This document shows positions 1 through 7,830 of a stretch of DNA of 64,000 nucleotides, piece by piece. The notes beneath the pieces are model-generated. The model saw only the letters and a list, made by a program, of their open reading frames with translations, was not told where the DNA came from and did no database searches. The stretch's first letter is position 1; each line of letters starts with the position of its first letter. The DNA comes from Cohnella caldifontis. Its GTDB lineage: Bacteria > Bacillota > Bacilli > Paenibacillales > Paenibacillaceae. Position numbers and translations under genes: made by a program. The stretch is taken from contig NZ_JAQZSJ010000006.1 of NCBI RefSeq assembly GCF_029360585.1, positions 62,001-126,000 on the forward strand, read 5' to 3'.

Positions 1-45
1 TGATCATTCGGATCCGATCCCCCTCGCCGTTGTTCAAACGAAAAA

Positions 46-71
46 GCGGCCATTCCCGCAGGATTGACCGC
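46..71 (-). terminator. Probable rho-independent terminator of the opu operon
   Basis: Read on the minus strand, imperfect arms (46-52 and 65-71, one mismatch) close a hairpin that is followed by TTTTTC. It lies just downstream of the opuAC stop, where the operon should end. Confidence 0.5.
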
Positions 72-82
72 CTATCGATATC

Positions 83-949
83 TTATTCCGCGCCATTCAC
101 CCAGGCGTCCACTTTGTCTTTGTTGGCTTCCACCCATGCCTTGGCGGCGTCTTCGGGGGACTTGCCGCCCTGGATCTCGACCATGACATTCGCCATGTCG
201 TCCGAGGTCCATTCGAACTGGTCCAGGAACGTATACGCGTCTTTCTTGTCTTTGTCCAATCCTTTGCGGACGATCGTATGGATTTGCTCGTCTCCGCCGA
301 AGACGCCTTTGGGGTCGTCCAAGTATTTGAGGTCCATCTTCGCGAACATCCAGTGCGGCGTCCAGCCCGTGACGACGATCGGCTGCTTATTGTCGTATGC
401 CTTCTGCAGTTCTTGGGCCATCGCGGCCGACGAACTCTCGAGCAGCGCTATGTCCTTCAGCGGATACTCCTTGATCGCTTTTTCGGCCGCCATCATGATG
501 CCGGCGCCCGGCTCGATCCCGACGATCCGGTTGTTGATCGATTTGGCGACTTCGGGTTTATTCAAATCCTCGATGGACTGAATGTCCATGTAGGCCGGAA
601 CGGTCAAGCCGATTTTCGTCCCGTCCAGGTTCGTGCCGAGATCCACGACGTCCTTCTGGTATTTCTCCCAATAGGAAGCATGCGTGCCCGGGAGCCAGGC
701 CGCGACCATCGCGTCCGCGCTGCCGTCCGCGATGCCCGCCCACATCGGGCCCGCGTCGACCTGCATCATCTCCACCGCGTAGCCCAGCCTGGACTCGAGC
801 ACCTCTTTGACGACGTTCGTGCTCGCGATTTCGGAATCCCACGCCACGTAGGCGAGTTTAATCGACTTCTCTTCTTTTTTGCCGCTGGAACAAGCGGCCA
901 ACAGGGCGATCACCAACATCATCGATACGGCTAAACTCCATTTCTTCAA
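83..949 (-). CDS. opuAC: Glycine betaine/proline-type ABC transporter substrate-binding lipoprotein
   Basis: 288 aa. This is the extracytoplasmic binding protein for quaternary ammonium osmolytes such as glycine betaine. A hydrophobic N-terminus ends in a lipobox (LAAC, Cys20), so it should be lipid-anchored on the outer face of the membrane. Trp/His-rich stretches, including TGWTPHW, fit the aromatic cage of the OpuAC/ProX family. The start is TTG, with AAGGAG about ten bases upstream and only 15 bp after the permease stop. Family and neighbours make the osmolyte-uptake role secure; the exact substrate (betaine, proline betaine or carnitine) is inferred. Confidence 0.9.
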   Translation of the reverse strand: MKKWSLAVSMMLVIALLAACSSGKKEEKSIKLAYVAWDSEIASTNVVKEVLESRLGYAVEMMQVDAGPMWAGIADGSADAMVAAWLPGTHASYWEKYQKDVVDLGTNLDGTKIGLTVPAYMDIQSIEDLNKPEVAKSINNRIVGIEPGAGIMMAAEKAIKEYPLKDIALLESSSAAMAQELQKAYDNKQPIVVTGWTPHWMFAKMDLKYLDDPKGVFGGDEQIHTIVRKGLDKDKKDAYTFLDQFEWTSDDMANVMVEIQGGKSPEDAAKAWVEANKDKVDAWVNGAE

Positions 950-964
950 AAGCGGACAACTCCT

Positions 965-1798
965 TCAGGTATGTTTTCTCTTGAACGCGTTTTGCGTCAA
1001 GCGATCAAGCAGGATGGCCATGATGACGATCGCGATTCCGGCCTCGAACCCGATGCCCGTCTTGGCCTGGGTGACGGCCCGGTACACGAGCGCGCCTACC
1101 CCTTGCGCCCCGATCATGGAGGAAATGACGACCATGGACAGCGACAGCATGATGGTCTGGTTAATGCCGGCCATGATGGTAGGCAAGGCGAGAGGCAGCT
1201 GCAGCTTGAACAGCTTCTGCGCGGGCGTGGACCCGAACGCGTCGGCCGCCTCGACAAGCTCCGAGGGCACCTGGCGGATGCCTAGATTCGTAAGCCGGAT
1301 CGTCGGCGGAATGGCGAAAATGATCGACGCGATGACGCCGGGAACGACGCCGAGCGAGAAAAACGTGACCGCCGGCAGCAAATACACGAATGCGGGCATC
1401 GTCTGCATGAAGTCCAGAATCGGCGTTACCGTCTGCCGGACTTTGCCGCTGCGCGCGCAGAGGATGCCGATCGGCACGCCTCCCGCGATGGACAGGATCG
1501 AGGCCGTCAGGACCAGCGCCAGGGACTTCATCGAAGGTTCCCACAACCCCAAGTTGTCGATCAGGAACAATCCGACGAAAGCGAACGCCGCCATTTTCCA
1601 CTTGCCGATCCCGTACGCCAGCGCGGCGATCAACACCATCAGGACGAGGGCCGGCACGCCGAGCAGCGCGCGTTCGATGCCGTCCGTCATGCTCCCGATG
1701 ATGATGCGGATCAGATCGAAAAACGGGCCGAAATGGTCCGTAAGCCAGGTTTCCAGCCATTCGACGCCGTCACCGAGCGGCAGCTTGGGCAAATCCAT
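965..1798 (-). CDS. opuAB: Glycine betaine/proline ABC transporter permease
   Basis: 277 aa, an all-helical membrane protein of the ProW/OpuAB family with about six to seven membrane segments. The binding-protein-dependent permease loop near residues 195-215 (EAADAFGSTPAQKLFKLQLP region) contacts the ATPase. ATG start preceded by GGAGGG inside the end of opuAA; the two genes overlap by 29 bp, so they are translationally coupled. The downstream gene is the binding lipoprotein, giving the order ATPase, permease, binding protein. Confidence 0.92.
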   Translation of the reverse strand: MDLPKLPLGDGVEWLETWLTDHFGPFFDLIRIIIGSMTDGIERALLGVPALVLMVLIAALAYGIGKWKMAAFAFVGLFLIDNLGLWEPSMKSLALVLTASILSIAGGVPIGILCARSGKVRQTVTPILDFMQTMPAFVYLLPAVTFFSLGVVPGVIASIIFAIPPTIRLTNLGIRQVPSELVEAADAFGSTPAQKLFKLQLPLALPTIMAGINQTIMLSLSMVVISSMIGAQGVGALVYRAVTQAKTGIGFEAGIAIVIMAILLDRLTQNAFKRKHT

Positions 1799-2993
1799 CC
1801 GCGCTCCCTCCTTCCGGTACCGCGTTGCCCGCGAGGGCGGACAGCACGGCTCCTTTAATGACGATGCCTCGCAGCCTCTCCCGATGGTCGATGACGGCTA
1901 CCGGCACCTTGGCTTCGGCCATTGTCTCGAACAGCTCGTTCAAGTGCGTGTCGGGCGTTACCCAAGGGACTTTGGACTGCATGACCTCGAGGATCGTCTT
2001 GTCGTACTTGAGCGCCAGCGACGCGTCGTCGGCCGTGATGACGCCGAGCAGTTTCATTTCCTTGTCGGTGACGTACAAGCTCGACACCCCGTTGTCCCTC
2101 ATGAGTTGCAGCGCCGTCCGGGGCCCCCGCTCCGGAGAGATCGTCTCGGGCTGGATCATGACGTGGGCGGCCGTCAGCACCTTGGACAGGTCGACGTCTT
2201 CCACGAACCGTTCGACGTACTTGTCGGCCGGTTGGATCAGGATCTCTTCCGGCGTGCCGATTTGGACGATCTTCCCGTCTTTCATCAGCGCGATCCGGTC
2301 GCCGATCCGCAGCGCTTCGTCCAAGTCGTGCGTGATGAACACGATCGTTTTCTTCATTTTGGATTGCAGCTCCAGCAGTTCGTGCTGCATATCCTTGCGG
2401 ATCAGCGGGTCCAGCGCGCTGAAAGCCTCGTCCATCAGCAGCACCTCCGGATCGTTCGCCAGCACGCGGGCCAGCCCTACCCTCTGCTGCATGCCCCCGC
2501 TCAATTGGCTTGGCCGGCTGTTCTCCCATCCCTCGAGGCCTACCATGCGTAGCGCCTCGCGCGCCCGCTCTTGCCGCTTCTTCTTGTCCGCCCCTTGCAC
2601 TTCCAAGCCGTACTCCACGTTGCCGAGAACGGTCCGGTGCGGGAACAGGGCGAACTTCTGAAACACCATCCCCATGTGCTTTCTCCGGAAGGTCCGCAGC
2701 TGCTCGGCATTCATGCGGACGACGTCGGCATCCCCGAACAGGACTTGGCCGGACGTCGGCTCGATGAGCCGGTTGAGCAGGCGGACCAGCGTGGACTTCC
2801 CGCTGCCCGACAGCCCCATGATGACGAAGATTTCTCCTTCCCGTATGGAAAACTCCGCCTGGTGCACGCCGACGGTCATCCCGGTTTCCTGGTAGATTTT
2901 CTCCTTGGACCAGCCTTCTTCGAGCAGCTGCAGCGCCCGTTTCGGGTCCGATCCGAAAACTTTCGTCAATTGCTTCACTTCGATGGCGGCCAT
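1770..2993 (-). CDS. opuAA: Glycine betaine/proline ABC transporter ATPase with tandem CBS domains
   Basis: 407 aa. Residues 1 to about 260 form an ABC ATPase with Walker A GLSGSGKST, signature LSGGM and Walker B LLMDEAFSALD. The C-terminal ~130 residues carry two CBS motifs, which in OpuA sense ionic strength and, in Lactococcus, bind c-di-AMP. The frame is open further upstream to 3197, but ATG 2993 is chosen because AGGAGGGG lies directly before it and the family's usual N-terminus begins there. It is the first gene of the opuAA-AB-AC operon. A good promoter lies at 3162-3190 and a BusR-like regulator sits about 1 kb upstream. Confidence 0.93.
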   Translation of the reverse strand: MAAIEVKQLTKVFGSDPKRALQLLEEGWSKEKIYQETGMTVGVHQAEFSIREGEIFVIMGLSGSGKSTLVRLLNRLIEPTSGQVLFGDADVVRMNAEQLRTFRRKHMGMVFQKFALFPHRTVLGNVEYGLEVQGADKKKRQERAREALRMVGLEGWENSRPSQLSGGMQQRVGLARVLANDPEVLLMDEAFSALDPLIRKDMQHELLELQSKMKKTIVFITHDLDEALRIGDRIALMKDGKIVQIGTPEEILIQPADKYVERFVEDVDLSKVLTAAHVMIQPETISPERGPRTALQLMRDNGVSSLYVTDKEMKLLGVITADDASLALKYDKTILEVMQSKVPWVTPDTHLNELFETMAEAKVPVAVIDHRERLRGIVIKGAVLSALAGNAVPEGGSADGFAQAAAR

Positions 2994-3161
2994 AGGCTCC
3001 CCCCTCCTGAAAACGCGATGATCGTCATAGAAAAACCCGTTGTCGCAGAACGGCACGGGTTTCGCGGCAGCAGCGATCCGGGTACTGTTTTCGAAAATGG
3101 CGGAGGATCGATGCCGGGTTCCCCGTATGCCTTTCGAACGGGCGGGCTGGCATTGGTAATC

Positions 3162-3190
3162 ACTATAGCAAACATCTCCCATACATACAA
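3162..3190 (-). promoter_or_regulatory. Promoter of the opu operon
   Basis: On the minus strand TTGTAT (3185-3190) and TATAGT (3162-3167) are separated by 17 nt, a sigma-A-type promoter 169 bp before the opuAA ATG. An AT-rich imperfect palindrome (AAAATAATTTT, 3196-3206) abuts the -35 box on the upstream side and could be part of an operator. Confidence 0.55.
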
Positions 3191-3263
3191 CCCTCAAAAT
3201 AATTTTAAGTTGTTTGTTAGAATATAGGAGTGGCCCGGTCTAATCCCTTTTCGCAGCTCAAAA

Positions 3264-3295
3264 AAGCCTTCCTCGGCATTGCATAAGGAAGGCTT
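3264..3295 (-). terminator. Rho-independent terminator (minus strand)
   Basis: Perfect 10-bp arms (3264-3273 and 3286-3295) followed on the minus strand by TTTTTT. It would stop readthrough from busR before the opu promoter. Confidence 0.7.
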
Positions 3296-3419
3296 CGTGC
3301 CGCAAAAGCGGCCGTCTAAAATGCCAGAATATGCCCGTGTCGGCGAATAACCGCCCATACCGGCAATTCCGCTCCTGCATAGAATGATCTCAACCTAAGT
3401 AAAAGGAGCGATCGCGAAT

Positions 3420-3833
3420 ATGGGATTTTTTCCGACTCCGGGTTTCCCCGGAAGCCCGCCGGGCGGAACGCCGGGCGGTTTTCCCGGGGGATTTCCGGGA
3501 GGACCGCCGGGAGGTTTTCCGGGCGGCGGGTTTCCTGGCGGACCGCCGGGGGGTTTTCCGGGAGGCGGGTTCCCGGGCGGTCCGCAGGCCCCGACGTTGC
3601 CGCCGCCGCAGTTCGTCCCGCAAATGCCGATCCAGTCGTTCGCCGTCGATCCGGGAGCGATCCGGAGATGCCTGTTCCGCAATACGTATATTTGGTTGAA
3701 CAACGGCGAACAGTTCTGGTTTTTCCCCACCTTCGTAGGCGCCCGGTCCGTCGCGGGTTTCAGATGGTTCGGCTTCTTCTGGGCTTACTTCGGCATCGAC
3801 ACGAACCGGATCCGGTCGTTTACCTGCTTCTGA
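3420..3833 (+). CDS. Small Gly/Pro-rich protein with conserved aromatic C-terminal domain
   Basis: 137 aa. Residues 5-57 are a low-complexity array of GGFPGG and GGPPGG units. Residues 70-137 are a compact Trp/Phe-rich domain with the phrases NTYIWLNNGEQFW and SVAGFRWFGFFWAYFG and single Cys residues at both ends. AAAGGAG precedes the ATG. Similar Gly/Pro-rich small proteins are frequent in Paenibacillaceae genomes, where I would expect a spore-surface or envelope role, but I do not know a characterised function. It is monocistronic, flanked by a minus-strand terminator upstream and a strong bidirectional terminator downstream. Confidence 0.75.
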   Translation: MGFFPTPGFPGSPPGGTPGGFPGGFPGGPPGGFPGGGFPGGPPGGFPGGGFPGGPQAPTLPPPQFVPQMPIQSFAVDPGAIRRCLFRNTYIWLNNGEQFWFFPTFVGARSVAGFRWFGFFWAYFGIDTNRIRSFTCF

Positions 3834-3870
3834 TGCAAGGGGAATCTCCCCCATTATCTCAACGCCGAAG

Positions 3871-3910
3871 GAAAAGGAAATCCTCCCCGCGAGGGGAGGA
3901 TTTCCTTTTC
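3871..3910. terminator. Strong bidirectional terminator
   Basis: A perfect 18-bp stem (3871-3888 with 3893-3910) closes a GCGA loop, with A-rich and T-rich ends. It separates the convergent Gly/Pro-rich gene (+) and busR (-). Confidence 0.85.
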
Positions 3911-3922
3911 TTAAGCGCGGCA

Positions 3923-4555
3923 TTATCCGCTTTCCCGCGCTTGGTTGATGAACGACTCCGTTTTTTCGTAAGCTTTCTCGCTGCCCACGATGACGAGCAC
4001 GTCGTTGCCCAATAGAATGACGTGGGGACCCGGGGAGATGGAAACCTGGGTGCCCCGGCGGAGAGCGATGATGGTCGCGCCCGTGTTCTGCCAGAATTGC
4101 AATTCGCCGATCGTTCGGCCGGCCGCGTAGGAATTCTCGTGGACCCGGATTTCCGCGGGGTTGTACGGCTTCAAATTTTGCAACCGGTCGGAAGCCTCAA
4201 TGATTTCCGACAGCAAACCGTCGAACTTGCGGTCGATTTCCCGCTTCTGCTGAAGCAGCTGCTGCAAATCCTGCTTCAGGGAGTAAGCCGATTTGAGGTA
4301 GTTGTTCTTGGTGATGTAATCGTACGCCTTCTGCTCGGACACGATCACGATTTCCTTGCCTTGGGAGACCGAAACGATGTTCTCGTCTTTCAGCAGCCCG
4401 ATGGCTTTGCGGATCGTCTCGGGAGAGACGTGGTACTGCCCCGCCAAGAGCGATCTTCCGGAAATCCGGCTCCCCGCCGGAAATTCCCCGCTTACGATGC
4501 GCTGCGCGATATCCAACGCGATCGATTTGTATACCGCCGTTTCCTGCTCTGCCAT
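3923..4555 (-). CDS. busR: BusR-like GntR/RCK_C transcriptional regulator, probable c-di-AMP sensor
   Basis: 210 aa. The N-terminal ~75 residues are a GntR winged helix (SLLAGQYHVSPETIRKAI). Residues ~80-115 are Gln/Lys/Glu-rich and should form a coiled coil. The last ~80 residues match the RCK_C (TrkA_C) fold. This domain order is that of BusR, the streptococcal/lactococcal repressor of the betaine importer that binds DNA when loaded with c-di-AMP. ATG 4555 is chosen because it gives the usual family N-terminus; the frame could also begin at ATG 4600. Its position next to opuAA-AB-AC supports the assignment, but ligand and target are inferred. Confidence 0.8.
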   Translation of the reverse strand: MAEQETAVYKSIALDIAQRIVSGEFPAGSRISGRSLLAGQYHVSPETIRKAIGLLKDENIVSVSQGKEIVIVSEQKAYDYITKNNYLKSAYSLKQDLQQLLQQKREIDRKFDGLLSEIIEASDRLQNLKPYNPAEIRVHENSYAAGRTIGELQFWQNTGATIIALRRGTQVSISPGPHVILLGNDVLVIVGSEKAYEKTESFINQARESG

Positions 4556-4647
4556 GGAGCGTGCTCTACCCCTTAGTCCATTCGCCGAATCGTGGATCAT
4601 TCACCATCAAGCATATCCATTTCGACAACTTCTGTAAACTCCCCCCA

Positions 4648-5034
4648 TCAGTCGGGCGGCGCCGGATCCGAGCCGCGAACCAGCTCCCGGTAATGCCCGA
4701 TCTTTTCGCGGATTCGTTCCAAGTGGCCTTCGAGCGTCCGTATCTTCTCCTCCACCCTGAGCCGGTGCGCTTCCAGCATGTCCAACCGATCCGGCGCGGT
4801 GGCTTCTCCGAGACTTCTCCATTCGGCGAACCGCTTCATCTCGGAGACGGGCATTCCGGTCGCTCGCAGCCGAAGCAGAAATTGCAGCCAGCCGACGTCC
4901 GCTTCCGAGTATGCGCGATAGCCGCTGGCATCCCGGCCTACCGCATGAATTAACCCGATATTCTCATAGTAACGCAGCGTGTGGACGGAAAGCCCCGTTT
5001 GCCGGGACATTTGCCGAATCGTGTAGGTTTTCAT
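4648..5034 (-). CDS. MerR family transcriptional regulator
   Basis: 128 aa. The N-terminal winged helix (TIRQMSRQTGLSVHTLRYYENIGLI) is classic MerR, followed by a dimerising coiled coil (residues ~75-120). No Cys-rich metal site is visible, so an organic or oxidative signal is more likely than a metal. ATG 5034 was chosen over longer in-frame starts because it begins the HTH. It is divergent from the carboxymuconolactone-decarboxylase gene, with a MerR-type operator between them; overall this resembles the AdhR/YraB group of aldehyde-responsive regulators, by inference only. Confidence 0.85.
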   Translation of the reverse strand: MKTYTIRQMSRQTGLSVHTLRYYENIGLIHAVGRDASGYRAYSEADVGWLQFLLRLRATGMPVSEMKRFAEWRSLGEATAPDRLDMLEAHRLRVEEKIRTLEGHLERIREKIGHYRELVRGSDPAPPD

Positions 5035-5063
5035 GGCAATTATTCTATCACAGAAAACGAGGC

Positions 5064-5094
5064 TTGCGTTCGAGCGCGCTCTAACGTGTAGGAT
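5064..5094 (+). promoter_or_regulatory. MerR-type promoter/operator with 19-bp spacer
   Basis: TTGCGT (5064-5069) and TAGGAT (5089-5094) are 19 nt apart, the overlong spacer typical of MerR-activated promoters. The spacer holds an inverted repeat, GAGC (5072-5075) and GCTC (5078-5081). It drives the + strand gene at 5124. Confidence 0.7.
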
Positions 5095-5123
5095 GGGGTT
5101 ACTTCGAATAGGAGGATACGCGA

Positions 5124-5507
5124 ATGGACCAAGAACGTTATGAACGAGGATGGCAGAGACTGATGGAAGTCGATGGGGAAGGAGGCCGGAGGGTCGTCGA
5201 TTCGCTGCGGGACATCGCGCCCGATCTGGGCCGGTATGTCGTCGAATTCGCCTTCGGGGACATCTACGGAAGGCCGGGGTTGAGCTTGCGGCAACGTCAA
5301 TTGGTAACCGTCGCCTCATTGACGTCGCTGGGCGGATGCGAGCCCCAATTGGTCGTCCACCTGAACGCCGCGCTGAATGTCGGGCTGGAACCGGGGGAAA
5401 TCGTGGAAGCGATCATGCATTGCGTTCCGTACGCCGGGTTTCCCCGCGTTCTGAACGCGGTTTTCGCGGCGAAACGGGTGTTCGAGGAACGCGCCGTCAG
5501 CCTCTGA
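5124..5507 (+). CDS. Carboxymuconolactone decarboxylase family protein
   Basis: 127 aa, an all-helical AhpD/CMD-type fold. The central stretch QRQLVTVASLTSLGGCEPQL and a downstream HLNAALNVGLEPGEI match the family; one Cys (GGCEP) and a His seven residues later are the likely active-site residues. Members act as decarboxylases or peroxidase-like proteins, and the substrate cannot be told here. AGGAGG is well placed before ATG 5124. Divergent MerR regulation suggests induction by a reactive compound. Confidence 0.85.
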   Translation: MDQERYERGWQRLMEVDGEGGRRVVDSLRDIAPDLGRYVVEFAFGDIYGRPGLSLRQRQLVTVASLTSLGGCEPQLVVHLNAALNVGLEPGEIVEAIMHCVPYAGFPRVLNAVFAAKRVFEERAVSL

Positions 5508-5515
5508 CGGCACGT

Positions 5516-6286
5516 TTAACCGATCAGCAAGTCCCACAGCTGCTTGCCGATGAGAATCGCCGTCACGGCCGCGAACAGCGGCTTGATCCAAGCCGCCCCC
5601 CGCTTGATCGCGAACCTAGAACCGGTCCATGCGCCCCCTATCATGAAGAGCGCCAGAATGATTCCGGAGCCGAATTGGACGGAGCCGAAAAGGAGAAACA
5701 TCAACAAACTGGACAGGTTGCTTCCGAGGTTCAGCATTTTGGCGTTGCCCGAAGCGCCGACATAACCGTAACCGGCAAGCAGGAACGCGAACAGCAAGAA
5801 CGATCCGGTGCCCGGACCGAAAAAGCCGTCGTAAAATCCGATCGCGAAAGCGGCGGGTACCAGGAGCCGCAAAGCTTTCCGGGTCAAATGCACGTCTCCG
5901 GCAGGGGAGGCTGCCGCTTTTTTCTTGAACAACGTATAGACCAATATGACGCCCAGCATCACGATCACCAGGGGCCGCAAAAACTCCGGGGAGAGAAGGT
6001 GCACGGTCTCCGTCCCCAGCAGCGCTCCGGCGAACGATAAAGGAAACAGCAGGCGGACCGTCCGCCAATCGACGTTCCCGGACGCTAGAAATGCCGATGA
6101 ACTGGTGAGCGCGGCCGCCGTGCCGCCCAGCTTGTTCGTGCCGAGAGCGGCATCGGGCGGCATTCCCGTCATCAGCAGCGCCGGGACCGCGATCAATCCT
6201 CCGCCTCCCGCGACGGAGTCGATGAAAGCGGCGGCGAAGCCGGCCGCGGCTAAAAACAGCATGATTCCGAGCGAAGGCCAATCCAC
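5516..6286 (-). CDS. TauE/SafE family sulfite/organosulfur exporter-like membrane protein
   Basis: About 256 aa with eight predicted membrane segments. It contains the duplicated family core: the first repeat starts FIDSVAGGGGLI with the GTNKLGG motif, the second has GFYDGFFGPGTGSF. Members export small anionic sulfur compounds, but the substrate is unknown here. GTG 6286 is chosen because GGGAGG lies 11 bp upstream and the helix begins immediately; the frame is open to 6361. It is convergent with the preceding CMD gene, ending 9 bp after it. Confidence 0.8.
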   Translation of the reverse strand: MDWPSLGIMLFLAAAGFAAAFIDSVAGGGGLIAVPALLMTGMPPDAALGTNKLGGTAAALTSSSAFLASGNVDWRTVRLLFPLSFAGALLGTETVHLLSPEFLRPLVIVMLGVILVYTLFKKKAAASPAGDVHLTRKALRLLVPAAFAIGFYDGFFGPGTGSFLLFAFLLAGYGYVGASGNAKMLNLGSNLSSLLMFLLFGSVQFGSGIILALFMIGGAWTGSRFAIKRGAAWIKPLFAAVTAILIGKQLWDLLIG

Positions 6287-6373
6287 TTGCAAGCGTTCCT
6301 CCCGATGCCGGTGCCGGCGGTTCGATAGCCCCATGATGGAGCCTGTCCGCCGGCTTGTCAACCCGGTGCCGGG

Positions 6374-7645
6374 TCAATGGCGAAACTTGCCGATTTTGGC
6401 CTCCAGCTCGTCCGCCTGCTTCTCCAGCAAAGCGGACGACGCGGCCAATTCCTGCATCGCCGCCGTCTGCTCCTGGGCGGAGGAAGCCGCCTGCCGGCTT
6501 TCGCCCAGGATGCGGTCCGCCGTCCGTCCGACGCCGTCCGTTATCGACAGCGCCCGATCCGCCTGCTCCCGCTGCGAAGAGATGCGGCGGGCGATTTCCT
6601 CGACCGCCGAGAACGTCTCCCGCACGGCTTCGTCGATTCTTTCCAGCGCCGACGTGACGGATTCCCCTTTGCCGCTTTCGGCCTCCGCCATCTTCTCCTG
6701 TACCGCCGAATAACGGACGACGCCGAGAACGCCGGCTTCCATATCGGCGATCAGCCGGTCGATATGCTTGACGGCGCTGGCACTTTCCTCGGCCAGCTTT
6801 CGGATTTCCACGGCCACGACCGCGAAACCTTGCCCCTGGTCTCCGGCCCGCGCGGCCTCGATCGAGGCGTTCAGAGCGAGCAAATGCGTCTGGTCGGCGA
6901 TGCCTCCCACCACTTGCGAGATGTTGCGGATTTGCTTCGCCTTCTCGTCCATCTCCGTGACCAGCTTGGCGGATTGCCGGTTGGAAACGGCCAGCTCCCG
7001 AATGCCGTCGATCAGCGAACGAACCAACGCCGCACTTTCCCGGGCGGCTTCCCGCATGTCTCTGACCGTTTTCCGGGATTCTTCCGCCATGCCGTCGATC
7101 GCGGCGGCGGCGTTCCGTATGCCCAGAACGGCCTCCCGCGTATCGCCGGCCGCCGCCGCCTGATCCGCCGCGCCCCCCGATATCGCGGCCGACGCTTCGG
7201 CGATCCGTTCCGTCTGGATGGCGGCCTGCTCCATGCCTCCCCGCAGCGCTTCGGCCTGCTGGTGGGTGAATGCGACGTTTCCCGCCACGTCTTGGATCGT
7301 CTGCCGAAGTTCCCGGATCATTTGCCCGAACGAAAGGCTGAGCGTCCGGATCTCGTCGCGGTAAGGATGGATCGGAATTTCGATCCGCAGATTCCCGCCG
7401 GCGGCTTCGTTGGCCGCTTCCGTCAGGCGTTGCAGCGGCTTGATCAGCCAAATCGCCGCCAGCCATCCCAGAATGCCGCTCCACAATACCCCGAGCAACA
7501 GGATCAACGTGATGTACGCCCATTCGGCCATCCCAGGCGCGATCCACGGTTTCAATTCGAAAATGAAAAACGCGCTGCAGCCGTATGTCACGATGGAAAC
7601 GGCCGTCATCCCGGCCACGATTTTTTTGACCAGCCCGAATTTCAT
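6374..7645 (-). CDS. Methyl-accepting chemotaxis protein without a large extracellular domain
   Basis: 423 aa. Two membrane helices (residues ~10-30 and ~42-65) are joined by a loop of only about ten residues, so there is no periplasmic-type ligand domain. A HAMP segment (~66-118) and a long MCP signalling coiled coil follow, with the hairpin tip at [20 protein letters not shown]. It probably senses an internal, membrane or energy-related signal. ATG 7645 has AAAGGA ten bases upstream; an in-frame TTG lies three codons earlier. Its promoter lies in the 185 bp between it and the sugar porter terminator. Confidence 0.9.
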   Translation of the reverse strand: MKFGLVKKIVAGMTAVSIVTYGCSAFFIFELKPWIAPGMAEWAYITLILLLGVLWSGILGWLAAIWLIKPLQRLTEAANEAAGGNLRIEIPIHPYRDEIRTLSLSFGQMIRELRQTIQDVAGNVAFTHQQAEALRGGMEQAAIQTERIAEASAAISGGAADQAAAAGDTREAVLGIRNAAAAIDGMAEESRKTVRDMREAARESAALVRSLIDGIRELAVSNRQSAKLVTEMDEKAKQIRNISQVVGGIADQTHLLALNASIEAARAGDQGQGFAVVAVEIRKLAEESASAVKHIDRLIADMEAGVLGVVRYSAVQEKMAEAESGKGESVTSALERIDEAVRETFSAVEEIARRISSQREQADRALSITDGVGRTADRILGESRQAASSAQEQTAAMQELAASSALLEKQADELEAKIGKFRH

Positions 7646-7775
7646 GGTTTCCAATCCTTTCCGATTCCTTGATGAGCCTATTGTACCCGAAGGGAATCGT
7701 TTCGGATGTGATCCATGTCACTTTCGGAGACGTCGTCGCCTGCTGATTTCCCGAGACAGAGCGGCAGCATAAAAA

Positions 7776-7814
7776 CGCAATCCCGGGCGGGTGGAGTCCG
7801 AACCCGGGATCGCG
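7776..7814. terminator. Terminator downstream of the sugar porter
   Basis: A 12-bp stem with one mismatch (7776-7787 with 7803-7814) is followed by TTTTTATG on the minus strand and CTTTTATT on the plus strand. Confidence 0.7.
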
Positions 7815-7830
7815 TCCTTTTATTGGCCGA

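Noticed and set aside
3390-3923. Minus-strand frames over the Gly/Pro-rich gene
   Set aside because: They mirror the repetitive + strand gene, which has the ribosome site and the conserved aromatic tail.
5616-7721. A 701-codon minus-strand frame across the chemotaxis receptor and TauE genes
   Set aside because: Shadow frame; both real proteins are conserved in other frames.
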